Source: Cellulomonas endophytica
GTDB lineage: Bacteria; Actinomycetota; Actinomycetes; Actinomycetales; Cellulomonadaceae
Reading direction: 5' to 3'
Assembly: GCF_004123805.1 (NCBI RefSeq)
Contig: NZ_RWJX01000001.1
Span: forward strand, 104,503-168,502
Length of the DNA: 64,000 bases
Every line of letters begins with the position of its first letter. The stretch's first letter is position 1. The notes beneath the pieces were generated by a model, which was given only the letters and a program-made list of their open reading frames with translations, was not told the DNA's origin and ran no database searches. The position numbers and the translations under genes were made by a program. Shown in pieces: positions 41,105 through 50,836 of the stretch.

Positions 41105-41523
41105 TTCCCGCGGCCGCGCGTGCCGAGCCGCGTCGCCGACCAGTCGGGTGCGATGGCGAAGGTCGTCATGGCGTGCAGGCCGGAGGTGGTCGCCGCCTCC
41201 TGGATGTCGCTGTGGGGCACGTGGCCCGGTCGCCCGGCCTTCGGGCTGAGGACCCAGATCGGCCCGGAGTCGTCGAGCACGGTCATCGCGTCGACGAGGG
41301 CGTCGGTGAGGTCGCCGTCGTCCGACCGGAACCAGATGATGGCGCCGTCCGTGACGTCGTCGTAGTCCTCGTCGACGAGCTCGACGCCCGACCCGTCCTG
41401 CAGGTCCGCCCGGAGCGCGGCGTCGACGTCGTCGTCGTACCCCAGCTCCTGGACCACCTGCCCCTCGGTGAAGCCGAGGCGGCTGCCCGCGCCCGTGCCC
41501 GAGCCGTCCGCGGTGGATGCCAC
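41101..41523 (-). CDS. DUF3052 family protein
   Basis: Conserved actinobacterial protein of unknown function, 140 aa, acidic. It shows [65 protein letters not shown], the DUF3052 pattern. GTG at 41523 was chosen with GGAAGGGA upstream; the ORF extends further but loses similarity. Divergent from aceE across a 401-bp gap and coupled to ahpE by GTGA. Co-location with ahpE and aceE is conserved in related genomes, as far as I recall. Confidence 0.82.
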   Translation of the reverse strand: MASTADGSGTGAGSRLGFTEGQVVQELGYDDDVDAALRADLQDGSGVELVDEDYDDVTDGAIIWFRSDDGDLTDALVDAMTVLDDSGPIWVLSPKAGRPGHVPHSDIQEAATTSGLHAMTTFAIAPDWSATRLGTRGRGK

Positions 41524-41924
41524 GTCCCGTCGATCCCTTCCCTCGCCGTCGCTGCCCGCCCGGTCGCCCGGTCCGGCCGGTGCCCTCGGCGGCACCTCGC
41601 GATCCGCTGACCGTAGCCCACCGCAGAGTCGCTGACCTGGCAAGCCCCGGGACCCGGCGCCGCCCGGACGGCGCACCACCGGGCTCCCCCCGGCTGTGGG
41701 GAGACCCCCGCCGGAGGTCCTGTCGCCCACGTCACGCGCCCGCCGGGACCCTCGGTGTGACTTTCACCCTGCCAGGGTCGGAGAATGGCCGGTGCGACCG
41801 CGTCGTCGTGCCGCCGACGGCACCCACGGCCCGGGCGCGGCGTCGCCCCGGGCGCGCCGCACCGCCGAGCAGGTCCCGCACCACCCGCAGCATCCGCAGC
41901 ACACCAGACAAGCAAGGAGCACCG
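41524..41924. other. Divergent intergenic region between the DUF3052 gene and aceE
   Basis: A 401-bp gap without a supported gene. Towards aceE it holds TGTGAC (41757-41762) and GAGAAT (41781-41786), spaced 18 nt, a possible but weak promoter, and AAGGAG just before the aceE start. No known riboswitch motif was recognised. Confidence 0.4.
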
Positions 41925-44666
41925 GTGGCACCGATCGACGAGACGGGCCCGCTGATCGGCGGCCTGCTCAGCCAGGTCCCCGACATCGACCCCGACGAGA
42001 CCCAGGAGTGGCTCGACTCCCTGGACGGGCTCATCGGGGAGAAGGGTGGCCCGCGCGCGCGGTACATCCTGCTGAGCATGCTCCGGCACGCCCGGCAGCA
42101 GAACGTGGCGATCCCCTCGTCGCTGAACACGCCGTACGTCAACACCATCGCCGTCCACAACGAGCCGTACTTCCCGGGCGACGAGGTCATCGAGCGGCGC
42201 TACCGCTCCTGGATCCGGTGGAACGCGGCCGTCATGGTCACGCGCGCCCAGCGCCCCGGCATCGCGGTCGGCGGCCACATCTCCTCGTACGCGTCGGTGG
42301 CGACGCTCACCGAGGTCGGGCTCAACCACTTCTTCCGCGGCAAGGACCACCCCGGCGGCGGCGACCAGGTCTACTTCCAGGGCCACGCCTCCCCCGGCGT
42401 CTACGCGCGCGCCTTCCTCGAGGGCCGCCTGTCCGCGGACCAGCTCGACGGCTTCCGCCAGGAGAAGTCGCACGCCGCCGGCGGCCTGCCGTCCTACCCG
42501 CACCCGCGCCTGGCCCCCGAGCTGTGGGAGTTCCCCACGGTGTCCATGGGCCTGGGCCCGGCGAGCGCCGTCTACCAGGCGTGGACGAACAAGTACCTGC
42601 ACAACCGCGGCATCAAGGACACGGACCAGCAGGACGTGTGGGCCTTCCTCGGCGACGGCGAGATGGACGAGCCCGAGTCGCGCGGCATGCTCCAGCACGC
42701 CGCCCAGCAGGGCCTGGACAACCTCACGTTCGTCGTGAACTGCAACCTGCAGCGCCTCGACGGCCCCGTCCGCGGCAACGGCAAGATCATCCAGGAGCTC
42801 GAGGCGCAGTTCCGCGGCGCGGGCTGGAACGTCATCAAGGTCATCTGGGGCCGCGAGTGGGACACCCTGCTCAACGCCGACAAGGACCGCGCGCTCGTCA
42901 ACCTCATGAACACCACCCCGGACGGCGACTTCCAGACGTTCCGGGCCGAGAACGGCGCGTTCATCCGCGAGCACTTCTTCGGGCGCGACCCGCGCACGAA
43001 GGCGCTCGTCGAGAAGATGACGGACGACGACATCTGGGCCCTCAAGCGCGGCGGCCACGACTACCGCAAGCTCTACGCGGCCTACAAGGCGGCGCGCGAG
43101 CACACGGGCCAGCCGACGGTCATCCTCGCCCACACCATCAAGGGCTACGGCCTGGGGTCGGGCTTCGCGGGGCGCAACGCCACGCACCAGATGAAGAAGC
43201 TCAAGGCCGAGGAGCTCAAGACGCTCCGGGACTCGCTGCACATCCCCGTCACGGACGAGCAGATCGACGAGAACCCCTACCTGCCGCCGTACTACAACCC
43301 CGGCCCGCAGGACGAGGCGATCGCCTACATGCTGGACCGCCGCCGCGCGCTCGGCGGGTTCGTCCCCGAGCGCCGCACGGCGCACAAGCCGCTGGTGCTG
43401 CCCGAGGCGAAGGCCTACGAGGGCCTGGCGAAGGGCTCGGGCACGCAGGAGGTCGCCACGACGATGGCGCTCGTGCGCCTCTTCAAGGACCTGCTCAAGG
43501 ACAAGGAGATCGGCAGGCGTCTCGTGCCGATCATCCCGGACGAGGCGCGCACCTTCGGCCTGGACTCCATCTTCCCGACGGCGAAGATCTTCAACACGAA
43601 CGGCCAGAACTACCTCGCCGTGGACCGCGCCCTCATGCTCTCCTACAAGGAGTCCGAGGCCGGCCAGATCATGCACACGGGCATCAACGAGGCCGGGTCG
43701 GCGGCGGCGTTCCAGGCCGTCGGCACGTCCTACGCGACGCACGCCGAGCCGCTCATCCCGTTCTACTTCTACTACTCGATGTTCGGGTTCCAGCGGACGG
43801 GCGACCAGTTCTGGGCGGCGGGCGACCAGCTCACGCGCGGCTTCCTCATCGGCGCCACCGCGGGCCGGACGACGCTGACGGGCGAGGGCCTGCAGCACGC
43901 CGACGGGCACTCCCCGCTCCTGGCCGGGACCATGTCGCACGTCGTCCACTACGACCCGGCCTACGGGTACGAGATCCGGCACATCGTCCGGGACGGCCTG
44001 CAGCGGATGTACGGGCAGGACGGGCGCGACCCCAACGTCGTCTACTACCTCACGGTCTACAACGAGCCGATGGTGCAGCCGGCCGAGCCCGAGGGCGTGG
44101 ACGTCGAGGGCATCCTCAAGGGCATCCACCTCCTCGCGCCGGTCGAGGGCGACGGGCCGCGCGCCCAGATCCTCGCCTCCGGGGTCGGGGTGCCGTGGGC
44201 CCTGGAGGCCCGCCAGCTGCTCGCCGACGACTGGGGCGTGCGCGCCGCGGTCTGGTCCGTCACGAGCTGGAACGAGCTGCGCCGCGACGGCCTGGCCGCC
44301 GACGAGCACAACTTCCTGCACCCGGGCGAGGAGACCCGCCAGGCCTACCTCACGACGAAGCTGCAGGGCGCCGAGGGGCCGTTCGTCGCGACGAGCGACT
44401 ACGACCACCTCGTCCCCGACCAGGTCCGGGCCTGGGTGCCCGGTCCGTACGCGACGCTGGGCGCCGACGGCTTCGGCTTCTCGGACACCCGCGCCGCCGC
44501 GCGCCGGTTCTTCAAGATCGACGGCCCGTCCGTCGTCGTGAAGGTGCTCGGCGAGCTGGCGAAGACCGGCGCGGTCGCGCACGACGCCCCCGCGCAGGCC
44601 ATCGAGCGCTACCGCCTGCACGACGTCGCGGCCGGCACGTCGGGCAACGCCGGCGGCGAGAGCTGA
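41925..44666 (+). CDS. aceE: Pyruvate dehydrogenase E1 component, homodimeric type
   Basis: AceE, 913 aa, decarboxylates pyruvate with thiamine diphosphate and acetylates the lipoyl group of E2. It has the TPP motif [10 protein letters not shown], followed by the conserved [28 protein letters not shown]. The transketolase-type second domain contains [23 protein letters not shown]. Length is usual for actinobacterial AceE. GTG chosen because AAGGAG lies 5 nt upstream. It stands alone; E2 and E3 are not in the window. Followed by two hairpins. Confidence 0.97.
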   Translation: MAPIDETGPLIGGLLSQVPDIDPDETQEWLDSLDGLIGEKGGPRARYILLSMLRHARQQNVAIPSSLNTPYVNTIAVHNEPYFPGDEVIERRYRSWIRWNAAVMVTRAQRPGIAVGGHISSYASVATLTEVGLNHFFRGKDHPGGGDQVYFQGHASPGVYARAFLEGRLSADQLDGFRQEKSHAAGGLPSYPHPRLAPELWEFPTVSMGLGPASAVYQAWTNKYLHNRGIKDTDQQDVWAFLGDGEMDEPESRGMLQHAAQQGLDNLTFVVNCNLQRLDGPVRGNGKIIQELEAQFRGAGWNVIKVIWGREWDTLLNADKDRALVNLMNTTPDGDFQTFRAENGAFIREHFFGRDPRTKALVEKMTDDDIWALKRGGHDYRKLYAAYKAAREHTGQPTVILAHTIKGYGLGSGFAGRNATHQMKKLKAEELKTLRDSLHIPVTDEQIDENPYLPPYYNPGPQDEAIAYMLDRRRALGGFVPERRTAHKPLVLPEAKAYEGLAKGSGTQEVATTMALVRLFKDLLKDKEIGRRLVPIIPDEARTFGLDSIFPTAKIFNTNGQNYLAVDRALMLSYKESEAGQIMHTGINEAGSAAAFQAVGTSYATHAEPLIPFYFYYSMFGFQRTGDQFWAAGDQLTRGFLIGATAGRTTLTGEGLQHADGHSPLLAGTMSHVVHYDPAYGYEIRHIVRDGLQRMYGQDGRDPNVVYYLTVYNEPMVQPAEPEGVDVEGILKGIHLLAPVEGDGPRAQILASGVGVPWALEARQLLADDWGVRAAVWSVTSWNELRRDGLAADEHNFLHPGEETRQAYLTTKLQGAEGPFVATSDYDHLVPDQVRAWVPGPYATLGADGFGFSDTRAAARRFFKIDGPSVVVKVLGELAKTGAVAHDAPAQAIERYRLHDVAAGTSGNAGGES

Positions 44667-44672
44667 CACCGG

Positions 44673-44698
44673 ACCGGGCCGCCCACGGGCGGCCCGGT
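44673..44698 (+). terminator. Hairpin terminator after aceE
   Basis: Near-perfect 12-bp repeat ACCGGGCCGCCC / GGGCGGCCCGGT, 7 nt after the aceE stop. Confidence 0.75.
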
Positions 44699-44710
44699 AC
44701 CGCACGTGCA

Positions 44711-44746
44711 CGCAGGGCCGGCCCCCCGAGGGGGACCGGCCCTGCG
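44711..44746. terminator. Second hairpin between aceE and the TPR gene
   Basis: CGCAGGGCCGG / CCGGCCCTGCG stem extended by CCCC/GGGG after one mismatch; 18 nt from the TPR gene stop and probably its terminator on the minus strand. Confidence 0.65.
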
Positions 44747-44763
44747 TCGTCCGGTGGGGGCGG

Positions 44764-45468
44764 TCAGGCGCCCGGGGCGCCCTCCGCCTTGGCGACGAGC
44801 GCGCCGAGCTCCGCGCGCAGGTCGGCGACCTGGCGCTGGCGCGGGTGCAGGTCGAGGGAGGCCAGGTGCTGCTTCGCCTCGCCGGGGCGGCCGGCCTCGA
44901 GGGCGGCGTGGACGAGCTGGCGGGCCACCTCGGGCTCGTGCTCGCGCGGGCGCCAGTGGCCCACGCCGAGGTTGAGCGCCTCGGCCGGCCGGCCGACCTC
45001 GCGCAGGAGGGACAGCGCCGCGACGAGGGCCTTGCCGCTGGGGTCGCGCTCCACGGCGGTCTGCAGCCGGCGCGTCGTCCCCTCGGGGTCGTCGTGCGCG
45101 GACAGCCGCGCCACCTCCACGAGCGGGTACCAGGCGCGCGGGTTGCCCGCGTACTCCTCGCCGAGGGACCACACGGCGAGGTCGGCGGCGCGGCGGCGCT
45201 CGGCCTCGGCGTCGTGCCCCTCCGTCTCCTCGGCGTGGCCGGAGAGCGGGTCCTCCTGCGCGACCGCCTCCGCGGCGTGGCGCCGGACCATCTCGGCGAG
45301 GGCCGCGAAGGCCCGCTCGTCGTTGGGGTCGTCGGTGAGCATCTGACGCAGCGCGTCCTCGTGCAGCGAGTCCCCCCGGCGAGCGGTCTTCGACGGCCGA
45401 CGGGCGCCGACCCGTGATGCGGACACGGGTCTGCGCATCAGCTGACGCAGTCGAGGCAGCAGAGCCAT
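44764..45468 (-). CDS. TPR-like protein
   Basis: Protein of 234 aa with degenerate tetratricopeptide-like helices (FAALAEMVRRHAAEAV, WYPLVEVARLSAHDD, EVARQLVHAALEAGRPGEAKQHLASL). The N-terminus is basic (LRQLMRRPVSASRVGARRPSK). No catalytic motif; a scaffolding or adaptor role is inferred only from the repeats. The ATG lies 7 nt after TAGTGT (45476-45481), fitting a leaderless mRNA, and is divergent from fasR. Confidence 0.7.
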   Translation of the reverse strand: MALLPRLRQLMRRPVSASRVGARRPSKTARRGDSLHEDALRQMLTDDPNDERAFAALAEMVRRHAAEAVAQEDPLSGHAEETEGHDAEAERRRAADLAVWSLGEEYAGNPRAWYPLVEVARLSAHDDPEGTTRRLQTAVERDPSGKALVAALSLLREVGRPAEALNLGVGHWRPREHEPEVARQLVHAALEAGRPGEAKQHLASLDLHPRQRQVADLRAELGALVAKAEGAPGA

Positions 45469-45578
45469 GACAGGGACACTAACCGCTGAGGGCCACGCGC
45501 ACCCCATGGACGGGCAATGACGTGGCGTGCCGGACCCCTGCGGACCCCGCCCGTCGGGTCGTCCGGCGGCCCCCGGCT

Positions 45579-45595
45579 TTGTCCGGACCCCACAA
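45579..45595. promoter_or_regulatory. TTGT-N9-ACAA box upstream of fasR
   Basis: TTGTCCGGACCCCACAA, centred about -31 from the inferred leaderless start of fasR. On the other strand it reads TTGTGGGGTCCGGACAA, close to the box upstream of fabD. Candidate autoregulatory site. Confidence 0.5.
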
Positions 45596-45617
45596 CCCGA
45601 CCCCTATGCTCACGCGC

Positions 45618-46868
45618 ATGACGACGGTCGAGGGCGAGCCCGTGGGCCGCACCGCACGCCCGCCCCGCGCCCGGCGCCGGGAGGCCCCGCCGCCGGCGCC
45701 GCCGGCCGACGCCGGGCCCGGCGCGGAGACCCGACGCCGGGTGCGGGACGGCACGGGGCTGCTGGCGGCGGCGGCGATGCGCCGCCTCGACGCGGACCTC
45801 GACTGGTACCGCGACCTGCCCGCCGACGACCGCTCGTGGGTCGGCCTCGTCGCGCAGGCGGGCATCACCGCGTTCGTCACCTGGTTCGCCGACCCCGCCC
45901 GCCCCCCGCAGGGCGTCGGGGAGATCTTCTCCACCGCTCCCCCGGACCTCACGCGCTCCATCTCGCTGCAGCACACGCTCCAGCTCGTGCGCGTCGTCGT
46001 GGACGTCGTCGAGACGCACAGCGACCAGCTCGCGGCGCCGGGCGAGGAGCGGGCGCTGCGCGAGGCGGTCCTGCGCTACTCCCGCGAGGTCGCCTTCTCC
46101 GCGGCGGAGGTCTACGCCCGCGCCGCCGAGGTCCGCGGCGCGTGGGACGCGCGCCTGGAGGCGCTCGTCGTCGACGCCCTCGTGCGCGGGGACGTGGACG
46201 ACTCGCTGCGCTCCCGGCTCGCGGCGCTCGGCTGGAGCGGCCGGGGGGCGACCCTCGTGCTCGTCGGGACGACCGCGTGGCCGCTCGACGGCGTGCGGGC
46301 CGCCGAGCTGCGGCGCTCGGGGCGGCGCGCGGCCGACGACGCGCTCGTCGGCATCCACGGCGACCGCCTCGTCGTGTTCCTCGGCGGCGAGGGCGACCTG
46401 CAGGCCGGCGCGCGGTCCCTGCTGCCCCGCTTCGGGCCGGGTCCCGTCGTCGTGGGGCCGACGGTGACCGACCTCGCCGACTACGCGCGCTCCGCCCGGG
46501 CGGCGATGGCCGGCCTGGCGGCGGTCGGCGCGTGGGACGCCGCGCCCCGGCCGGTGCCGGCGGACGACCTGCTGCCCGAGCGCGTCCTCGTCGGGGACGC
46601 GGAGGCCCGCGCCGAGCTCGTCCGCCTGGCGTACGCGCCCCTGTCGGCGCACCAGGGGCAGCTCCTGGAGACGCTCTCGGCCTACCTCGGCGCCGGGCGG
46701 TCGCTGGAGGCCGCCGCCCGGACGCTGTACGTGCACCCGAACACCGTCCGGTACCGCCTGCGCCGGGTCGCCGAGATCACGGGCTGGGACCCGCTGGACG
46801 CGCGCGAGTCGTACGTCCTGCAGACGGCCCTCGCCGTGGGACGGCTCGACGCTCCCCCGGGCGCGTAG
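45618..46868 (+). CDS. fasR: PucR/CdaR-type regulator, FasR-like activator of fatty-acid synthesis
   Basis: Regulator of 416 aa. A long sensory region (about 45-340) precedes a C-terminal PucR-type HTH: GQLLETLSAYLGAGRSLEAAARTLYVHPNTVRYRLRRVAEITGWDP. Placement directly upstream of fabD-fabH-acpP-fabF is that of Streptomyces FasR, which activates this operon. Assignment is by context and HTH type. ATG 7 nt after TATGCT (45605-45610), leaderless. A TTGT-N9-ACAA box overlaps its promoter and a near copy precedes fabD. Confidence 0.82.
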   Translation: MTTVEGEPVGRTARPPRARRREAPPPAPPADAGPGAETRRRVRDGTGLLAAAAMRRLDADLDWYRDLPADDRSWVGLVAQAGITAFVTWFADPARPPQGVGEIFSTAPPDLTRSISLQHTLQLVRVVVDVVETHSDQLAAPGEERALREAVLRYSREVAFSAAEVYARAAEVRGAWDARLEALVVDALVRGDVDDSLRSRLAALGWSGRGATLVLVGTTAWPLDGVRAAELRRSGRRAADDALVGIHGDRLVVFLGGEGDLQAGARSLLPRFGPGPVVVGPTVTDLADYARSARAAMAGLAAVGAWDAAPRPVPADDLLPERVLVGDAEARAELVRLAYAPLSAHQGQLLETLSAYLGAGRSLEAAARTLYVHPNTVRYRLRRVAEITGWDPLDARESYVLQTALAVGRLDAPPGA

Positions 46869-46890
46869 CCCGTCCCGGGCGCCGCGCCCG

Positions 46891-46907
46891 TTGTAGGGGT
46901 CGGACAA
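46891..46907. promoter_or_regulatory. TTGT-N9-ACAA box upstream of fabD
   Basis: TTGTAGGGGTCGGACAA, 68 nt before the fabD GTG and between fasR and fabD. Shares both half-sites and much of the core with the box upstream of fasR. Candidate FasR operator. Confidence 0.5.
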
Positions 46908-46974
46908 CGTGCCCTCGCGGATGTGGTGCCCGCCGCGACCGGGGGGCCCGTCCGCCGGCTGGCACCGTGGACCC

Positions 46975-48000
46975 GTGCTCGCCCTCCTCTGCCCCGGTCA
47001 GGGCGCCCAGTCCCCCGGCATGCTCGCCCCCTGGCTCGAGCTCCCGGCCGTCGCGGCCGCCGTCGACGCCGCCTCGGAGGCCGCCGGGCTGGACCTGCGG
47101 GTCCACGGCACCGTCTCCGACGCCGAGACCATCCGTGACACGGCCGTGGCCCAGCCGCTCCTCGTCGCCGCCGCGCTGGCGAGCCTGCGCGCGGTCCTCG
47201 ACCTCGACGGCGGCGCCCCGCTCGCCCCGGCCGCCGCGACGGCGGCCGACGTCGTCGCCGGGCACTCCGTCGGCGAGCTCGCGGCCGCCGCGATCAGCGG
47301 CGTCGTGACCGAGGACGAGGCGCTGCGCCTCGTGGCCGTCCGCGGCACCGCGATGGCGCGGGCCGCCGCGGCGACGCCCAGCGGCATGGCGGCCGTCCTC
47401 GGGGGCGACCCCGAGGAGGTGCTCGCCGCCCTCGAGCGGCTGGGGCTCGTGCCCGCCAACGTCAACGGCGCGGGCCAGGTCGTCGCCGCCGGCACGCGGG
47501 AGGCGGTCGCGGCGCTCGTGGCGTCCCCGCCGGCGAGGGCCCGGGTGGTCGCCCTCCAGGTGGCCGGCGCGTTCCACACGGAGCACATGGCGCCCGCGGT
47601 CGCCGAGCTCGCCGCGGCGGCCGCCGCCCTCGCCCCCGCCGACCCGGGCATGCCCCTCCTCACGAACGGCGACGGGTCCGTGCTGACCTCCGGGGCCGAC
47701 GCCCTCGAGCGGCTCGTCGGCCAGGTCGCCCGGCCCGTCCGCTGGGACCGCTGCCAGGAGACGCTCGCCGGTCTGGGGGTCACGGCCGTCCTCGAGCTCG
47801 CCCCGGGCGGGGTGCTCACGGGTCTGGCCCGGCGTACGCTCCCCGGGGTCGAGACGCTCGCCCTCAAGGGGCCCGAGGGCCTCGACGCCGCCCGCGCCCT
47901 CGTCGCCGCGCACGGCCCCGCCGCCCGCGCCGGGGCCCCGGACGGCACCCCGGCCGCGGACGACGGCCCCGCGCCCCTCACCGAGAGGTCCCACCCGTGA
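46975..48000 (+). CDS. fabD: Malonyl-CoA:ACP transacylase FabD
   Basis: FabD, 341 aa, loads malonyl onto ACP. The nucleophile elbow GHSVGELAAAA carries the catalytic Ser; LCPGQGAQSPGM is at the N-terminus, QVAGAFHTEHM supplies the His, and the malonyl-binding Arg lies in VAVRGTAM. GTG at 46975 starts directly before the conserved N-terminus; an ATG at 46909 would add 22 unsupported residues. CACCGT ends 6 nt before the start, a weak -10 with leaderless spacing that might need an activator. Overlaps fabH by 4 nt. Confidence 0.96.
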   Translation: MLALLCPGQGAQSPGMLAPWLELPAVAAAVDAASEAAGLDLRVHGTVSDAETIRDTAVAQPLLVAAALASLRAVLDLDGGAPLAPAAATAADVVAGHSVGELAAAAISGVVTEDEALRLVAVRGTAMARAAAATPSGMAAVLGGDPEEVLAALERLGLVPANVNGAGQVVAAGTREAVAALVASPPARARVVALQVAGAFHTEHMAPAVAELAAAAAALAPADPGMPLLTNGDGSVLTSGADALERLVGQVARPVRWDRCQETLAGLGVTAVLELAPGGVLTGLARRTLPGVETLALKGPEGLDAARALVAAHGPAARAGAPDGTPAADDGPAPLTERSHP

Positions 48001-49001
48001 CCCGTCCCCGCCTCACCCAGGCCACCGGGCCCGCCCACACCCGCATCCTCGGGCTGGGCGGCGTGCGCGGCGAGCACGTGGTGCCCAACGACGACCTCGT
48101 CGGGCCCATCGACTCCTCCGACGAGTGGATCCGGCAGCGCACGGGCATCGTCACGCGCCGGCGCGCCGGTGCCGGCACGGACGTCCTCGACCTCGCCGAG
48201 GGCGCCGCGCGCCAGGCGATCGAGAACGCGGGGCTCACGGGCGCCGACATCGACGCCGTGATCCTGTCCACGGTCACGTACTTCCACCAGACGCCCGCCG
48301 GGGCTGCGGTGCTGGCGGACCGCATCGGCGCCACGCCGGCCGCGGCCTTCGACATCTCGGCCGCCTGCGCGGGCTACTGCTACGGCATCGGCCAGGCGGA
48401 CGCGCTCGTGCGCGCCGGCACCGCGCGCCACGTGCTCGTCGTCGGCGCGGAGAAGATGAGCGACTTCGTCGACCCGACGGACCGCTCCATCTCCTTCCTG
48501 CTGGGCGACGGGGCCGGCGCGGTCGTCGTCGGGCCGTCGGACACGCCCGGGATCGGCCCGACGGTGTGGGGCTCGGACGGCGGTCAGGCGCACGCCATCC
48601 GCCAGACCCACTCGTGGATCGACGTCCGCGACGCCGGCGCGGGCTGGCCCACGCTGCGCCAGGAGGGCCAGTCCGTCTTCAAGTGGGCGGTGTGGCAGAT
48701 GGCGCCCGTCGCGCAGAAGGCCATCGACGCGGCCGGCGTCACGCCCGAGGACATCGAGGCGTTCATCCCCCACCAGGCGAACGTCCGCATCATCGACCAG
48801 ATGGTCAAGCAGCTGAAGCTGCCCGGCAGCGTCGTCGTCGCCCGCGACATCGCCGACACGGGCAACACGAGCGCCGCCTCCATCCCGCTGGCGGCCGAGC
48901 GCCTGCTCCGCGAGGGGCAGGTCCCCAGCGGCGCGCTGGCCCTGCAGATCGGCTTCGGCGCGGGGCTGGTCTACGCCGCCCAGGTCGTCGTCCTGCCCTA
49001 G
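47997..49001 (+). CDS. fabH: 3-oxoacyl-ACP synthase III FabH
   Basis: FabH, 334 aa, condenses acyl-CoA with malonyl-ACP to start chains. Catalytic triad: Cys in DISAACAGYCYG (about 121), His in IPHQANVRI (about 260), Asn in DIADTGNTSAASIP (about 290). Substrate class (acetyl or branched) cannot be read reliably, though actinobacteria usually favour branched primers. GTGA overlap with fabD. Confidence 0.96.
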   Translation: MTRPRLTQATGPAHTRILGLGGVRGEHVVPNDDLVGPIDSSDEWIRQRTGIVTRRRAGAGTDVLDLAEGAARQAIENAGLTGADIDAVILSTVTYFHQTPAGAAVLADRIGATPAAAFDISAACAGYCYGIGQADALVRAGTARHVLVVGAEKMSDFVDPTDRSISFLLGDGAGAVVVGPSDTPGIGPTVWGSDGGQAHAIRQTHSWIDVRDAGAGWPTLRQEGQSVFKWAVWQMAPVAQKAIDAAGVTPEDIEAFIPHQANVRIIDQMVKQLKLPGSVVVARDIADTGNTSAASIPLAAERLLREGQVPSGALALQIGFGAGLVYAAQVVVLP

Positions 49002-49090
49002 ACGCCCCCTCCGCCCGGGGTCCGCGTGTGGTAGACCCGGGGCGGTCGCACGGGCACCCGGCCGGACCGGGGCCCGCACCGCACGAGCCG

Positions 49091-49139
49091 TACGGGACCG
49101 CACGGGCCCGCACGTCACCGCACGTACCGCACGTACCGC
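49091..49139. repeat. Degenerate 9-10-bp tandem repeat upstream of acpP
   Basis: Five units of the form YACGKNCCCG/YACGTACCG (tacgggaccg, cacgggcccg, cacgtcaccg, cacgtaccg, cacgtaccg) in the 164-bp gap between fabH and acpP, ending 15 nt before the ribosome binding site. Confidence 0.75.
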
Positions 49140-49165
49140 ACCACCACCGACACGAGGAGACACCG

Positions 49166-49414
49166 ATGGCGCACAGCGAGCAGGAGATCCTGGCCGGCCT
49201 GGCCGAGATCGTCGCCGAGGAGACCGGCCTGCCGACCGACTCCGTCCTGCCCGAGAAGTCCTTCACCGACGACCTCGACATCGACTCCCTGTCGATGATG
49301 ACGATCGTCACGCTCGCGGAGGAGAAGTTCGGCGTCACGATCCCGGACGACGAGGTCAAGAACCTCACGACCGTCGGCGACGCGGTCTCCTTCATCTCCG
49401 CCGCGCAGTCCTGA
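49166..49414 (+). CDS. acpP: Acyl carrier protein AcpP
   Basis: ACP, 82 aa, acidic. The phosphopantetheine attachment Ser is in DDLDIDSLSMMTIV (about residue 40). It carries growing acyl chains for FabD, FabH and FabF. A good ribosome site (GAGGAG) lies 6 nt before the ATG. The upstream gap holds a short tandem repeat. Confidence 0.97.
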   Translation: MAHSEQEILAGLAEIVAEETGLPTDSVLPEKSFTDDLDIDSLSMMTIVTLAEEKFGVTIPDDEVKNLTTVGDAVSFISAAQS

Positions 49415-49504
49415 GCGCGTCCGGGACGGCGCCGGCACCCGCCGCCGCCGTCCCGGGCCCGCCGCCGCGCAGCCCAAGCGCACGAGTCGAACGCAGGAGA
49501 GGCC

Positions 49505-50749
49505 ATGAGCACCGTCCCCGAGGTCGTCGTCACCGGTCTGGGCGCCACCACGCCGCTCGGCGGGGACGTCCCCAGCACCTGGGCCGCGGCCCTCGCCGGC
49601 CGGTCCGGCGCCCGCACGCTCGAGAACGACTGGGCGGACACCTACGGCATCCCGGTCCGGTTCGCCGCGACCGTGCGCGTGACGCCGGACGCCGTGCTGC
49701 CGCGCCCCGAGCTCAAGCGCATGGACCCCTCCGCGCAGTACGCCGTCATCGCGACCCGTGAGGCCTGGGCCGATGCCGGCCGCCCCGAGGTCGACCCCGA
49801 GCGCCTGGGCGCCGTGGTGTCGTCGGGCATCGGCGGCATCTGGACGACCCTCGACGCGTGGGACACCCTGCGGGAGAAGGGCGCCCGCCGGGTCCTGCCG
49901 ATGACGGTGCCCATGCTCATGCCCAACAGCCCCACCGCGTTCGTCTCGCTCGAGCTCGGCGCACGGGCCGGGGCCCACGCCCTCGTGTCCGCCTGCGCCT
50001 CCGGCGCCGAGGCCATCGGCTACGCCGCCGACATGATCCGCTCCGGCCGTGCCGACGTCGTCGTCGCCGGCGGCACGGAGGCGGTCATCCACCCCATGCC
50101 CATCGCGGCCTTCGCCGCCTCGCGCACGCTGTCCCTGCGCAACGACGACCCCGCCGGTGCCTCACGGCCCTACGACACCGCCCGCGACGGCTTCGTCATC
50201 GGCGAGGGTGCCGGCGTCGTCGTCCTCGAGAGCGCGGAGCACGCGGCGGCCCGGGGCGCCCGGGTCTACGCCCGTCTCGCGGGTGTCGGCCTGTCCGCCG
50301 ACGGGTACCACATCACGTCCCCCGAGCCCTCGGGCGACGGCCAGATCCGCGCCATGCGCGCCGCGCTGGAGCAGTCCGGGGTGGCGGCGCGCGACGTCGT
50401 GCACGTCAACGCGCACGCGACCTCGACGGTGGTCGGCGACCTCATCGAGGCCCGCTCCATCCGCGGCGTGCTGGGCGACGACGCGGACCACGTGGCCCTC
50501 TCGGCGACGAAGTCCATGACGGGCCACCTCCTCGGCGGCGCCGGGGCGCTGGAGACGATCTTCACCGCGCTCGCCCTGCACGAGCGGCAGGCGCCGCCGA
50601 CGATCAACGTCACCGACCCGGACCCCGAGCTCGTCCTCGACCTCGTGCGGGACACGCCCCGCGCCCTGGGCGAGGGCCCGCTCGCCGCGATCAACAACTC
50701 GTTCGGCTTCGGCGGCCACAACGTGGCCCTCGTCCTCACGACCGCCTGA
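49505..50749 (+). CDS. fabF: 3-oxoacyl-ACP synthase II FabF
   Basis: FabF, 414 aa, elongating condensing enzyme. Catalytic Cys in VSACASGAEAIGYA (about 165), His residues in NAHATSTVVGD (about 304) and SATKSMTGHLLGGAGA (about 340), plus NNSFGFGGHNVALVL at the C-terminus. AGGAGAGG precedes the ATG. Last gene of the fabD-fabH-acpP-fabF cluster. Confidence 0.96.
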   Translation: MSTVPEVVVTGLGATTPLGGDVPSTWAAALAGRSGARTLENDWADTYGIPVRFAATVRVTPDAVLPRPELKRMDPSAQYAVIATREAWADAGRPEVDPERLGAVVSSGIGGIWTTLDAWDTLREKGARRVLPMTVPMLMPNSPTAFVSLELGARAGAHALVSACASGAEAIGYAADMIRSGRADVVVAGGTEAVIHPMPIAAFAASRTLSLRNDDPAGASRPYDTARDGFVIGEGAGVVVLESAEHAAARGARVYARLAGVGLSADGYHITSPEPSGDGQIRAMRAALEQSGVAARDVVHVNAHATSTVVGDLIEARSIRGVLGDDADHVALSATKSMTGHLLGGAGALETIFTALALHERQAPPTINVTDPDPELVLDLVRDTPRALGEGPLAAINNSFGFGGHNVALVLTTA

Positions 50750-50836
50750 GACCCGCACCGGCCGCGCACCGGCCGCGCTCCTTGCGGGCGGGCCGTGCGG
50801 GCAGCACAGTGGGCGCTCCCCGACGAGAGGCCCACC

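Noticed and set aside
46909..48000. Longer fabD start at ATG 46909
   Set aside because: Adds 22 residues without similarity; FabD proteins begin at the LALLCPGQGAQ segment.
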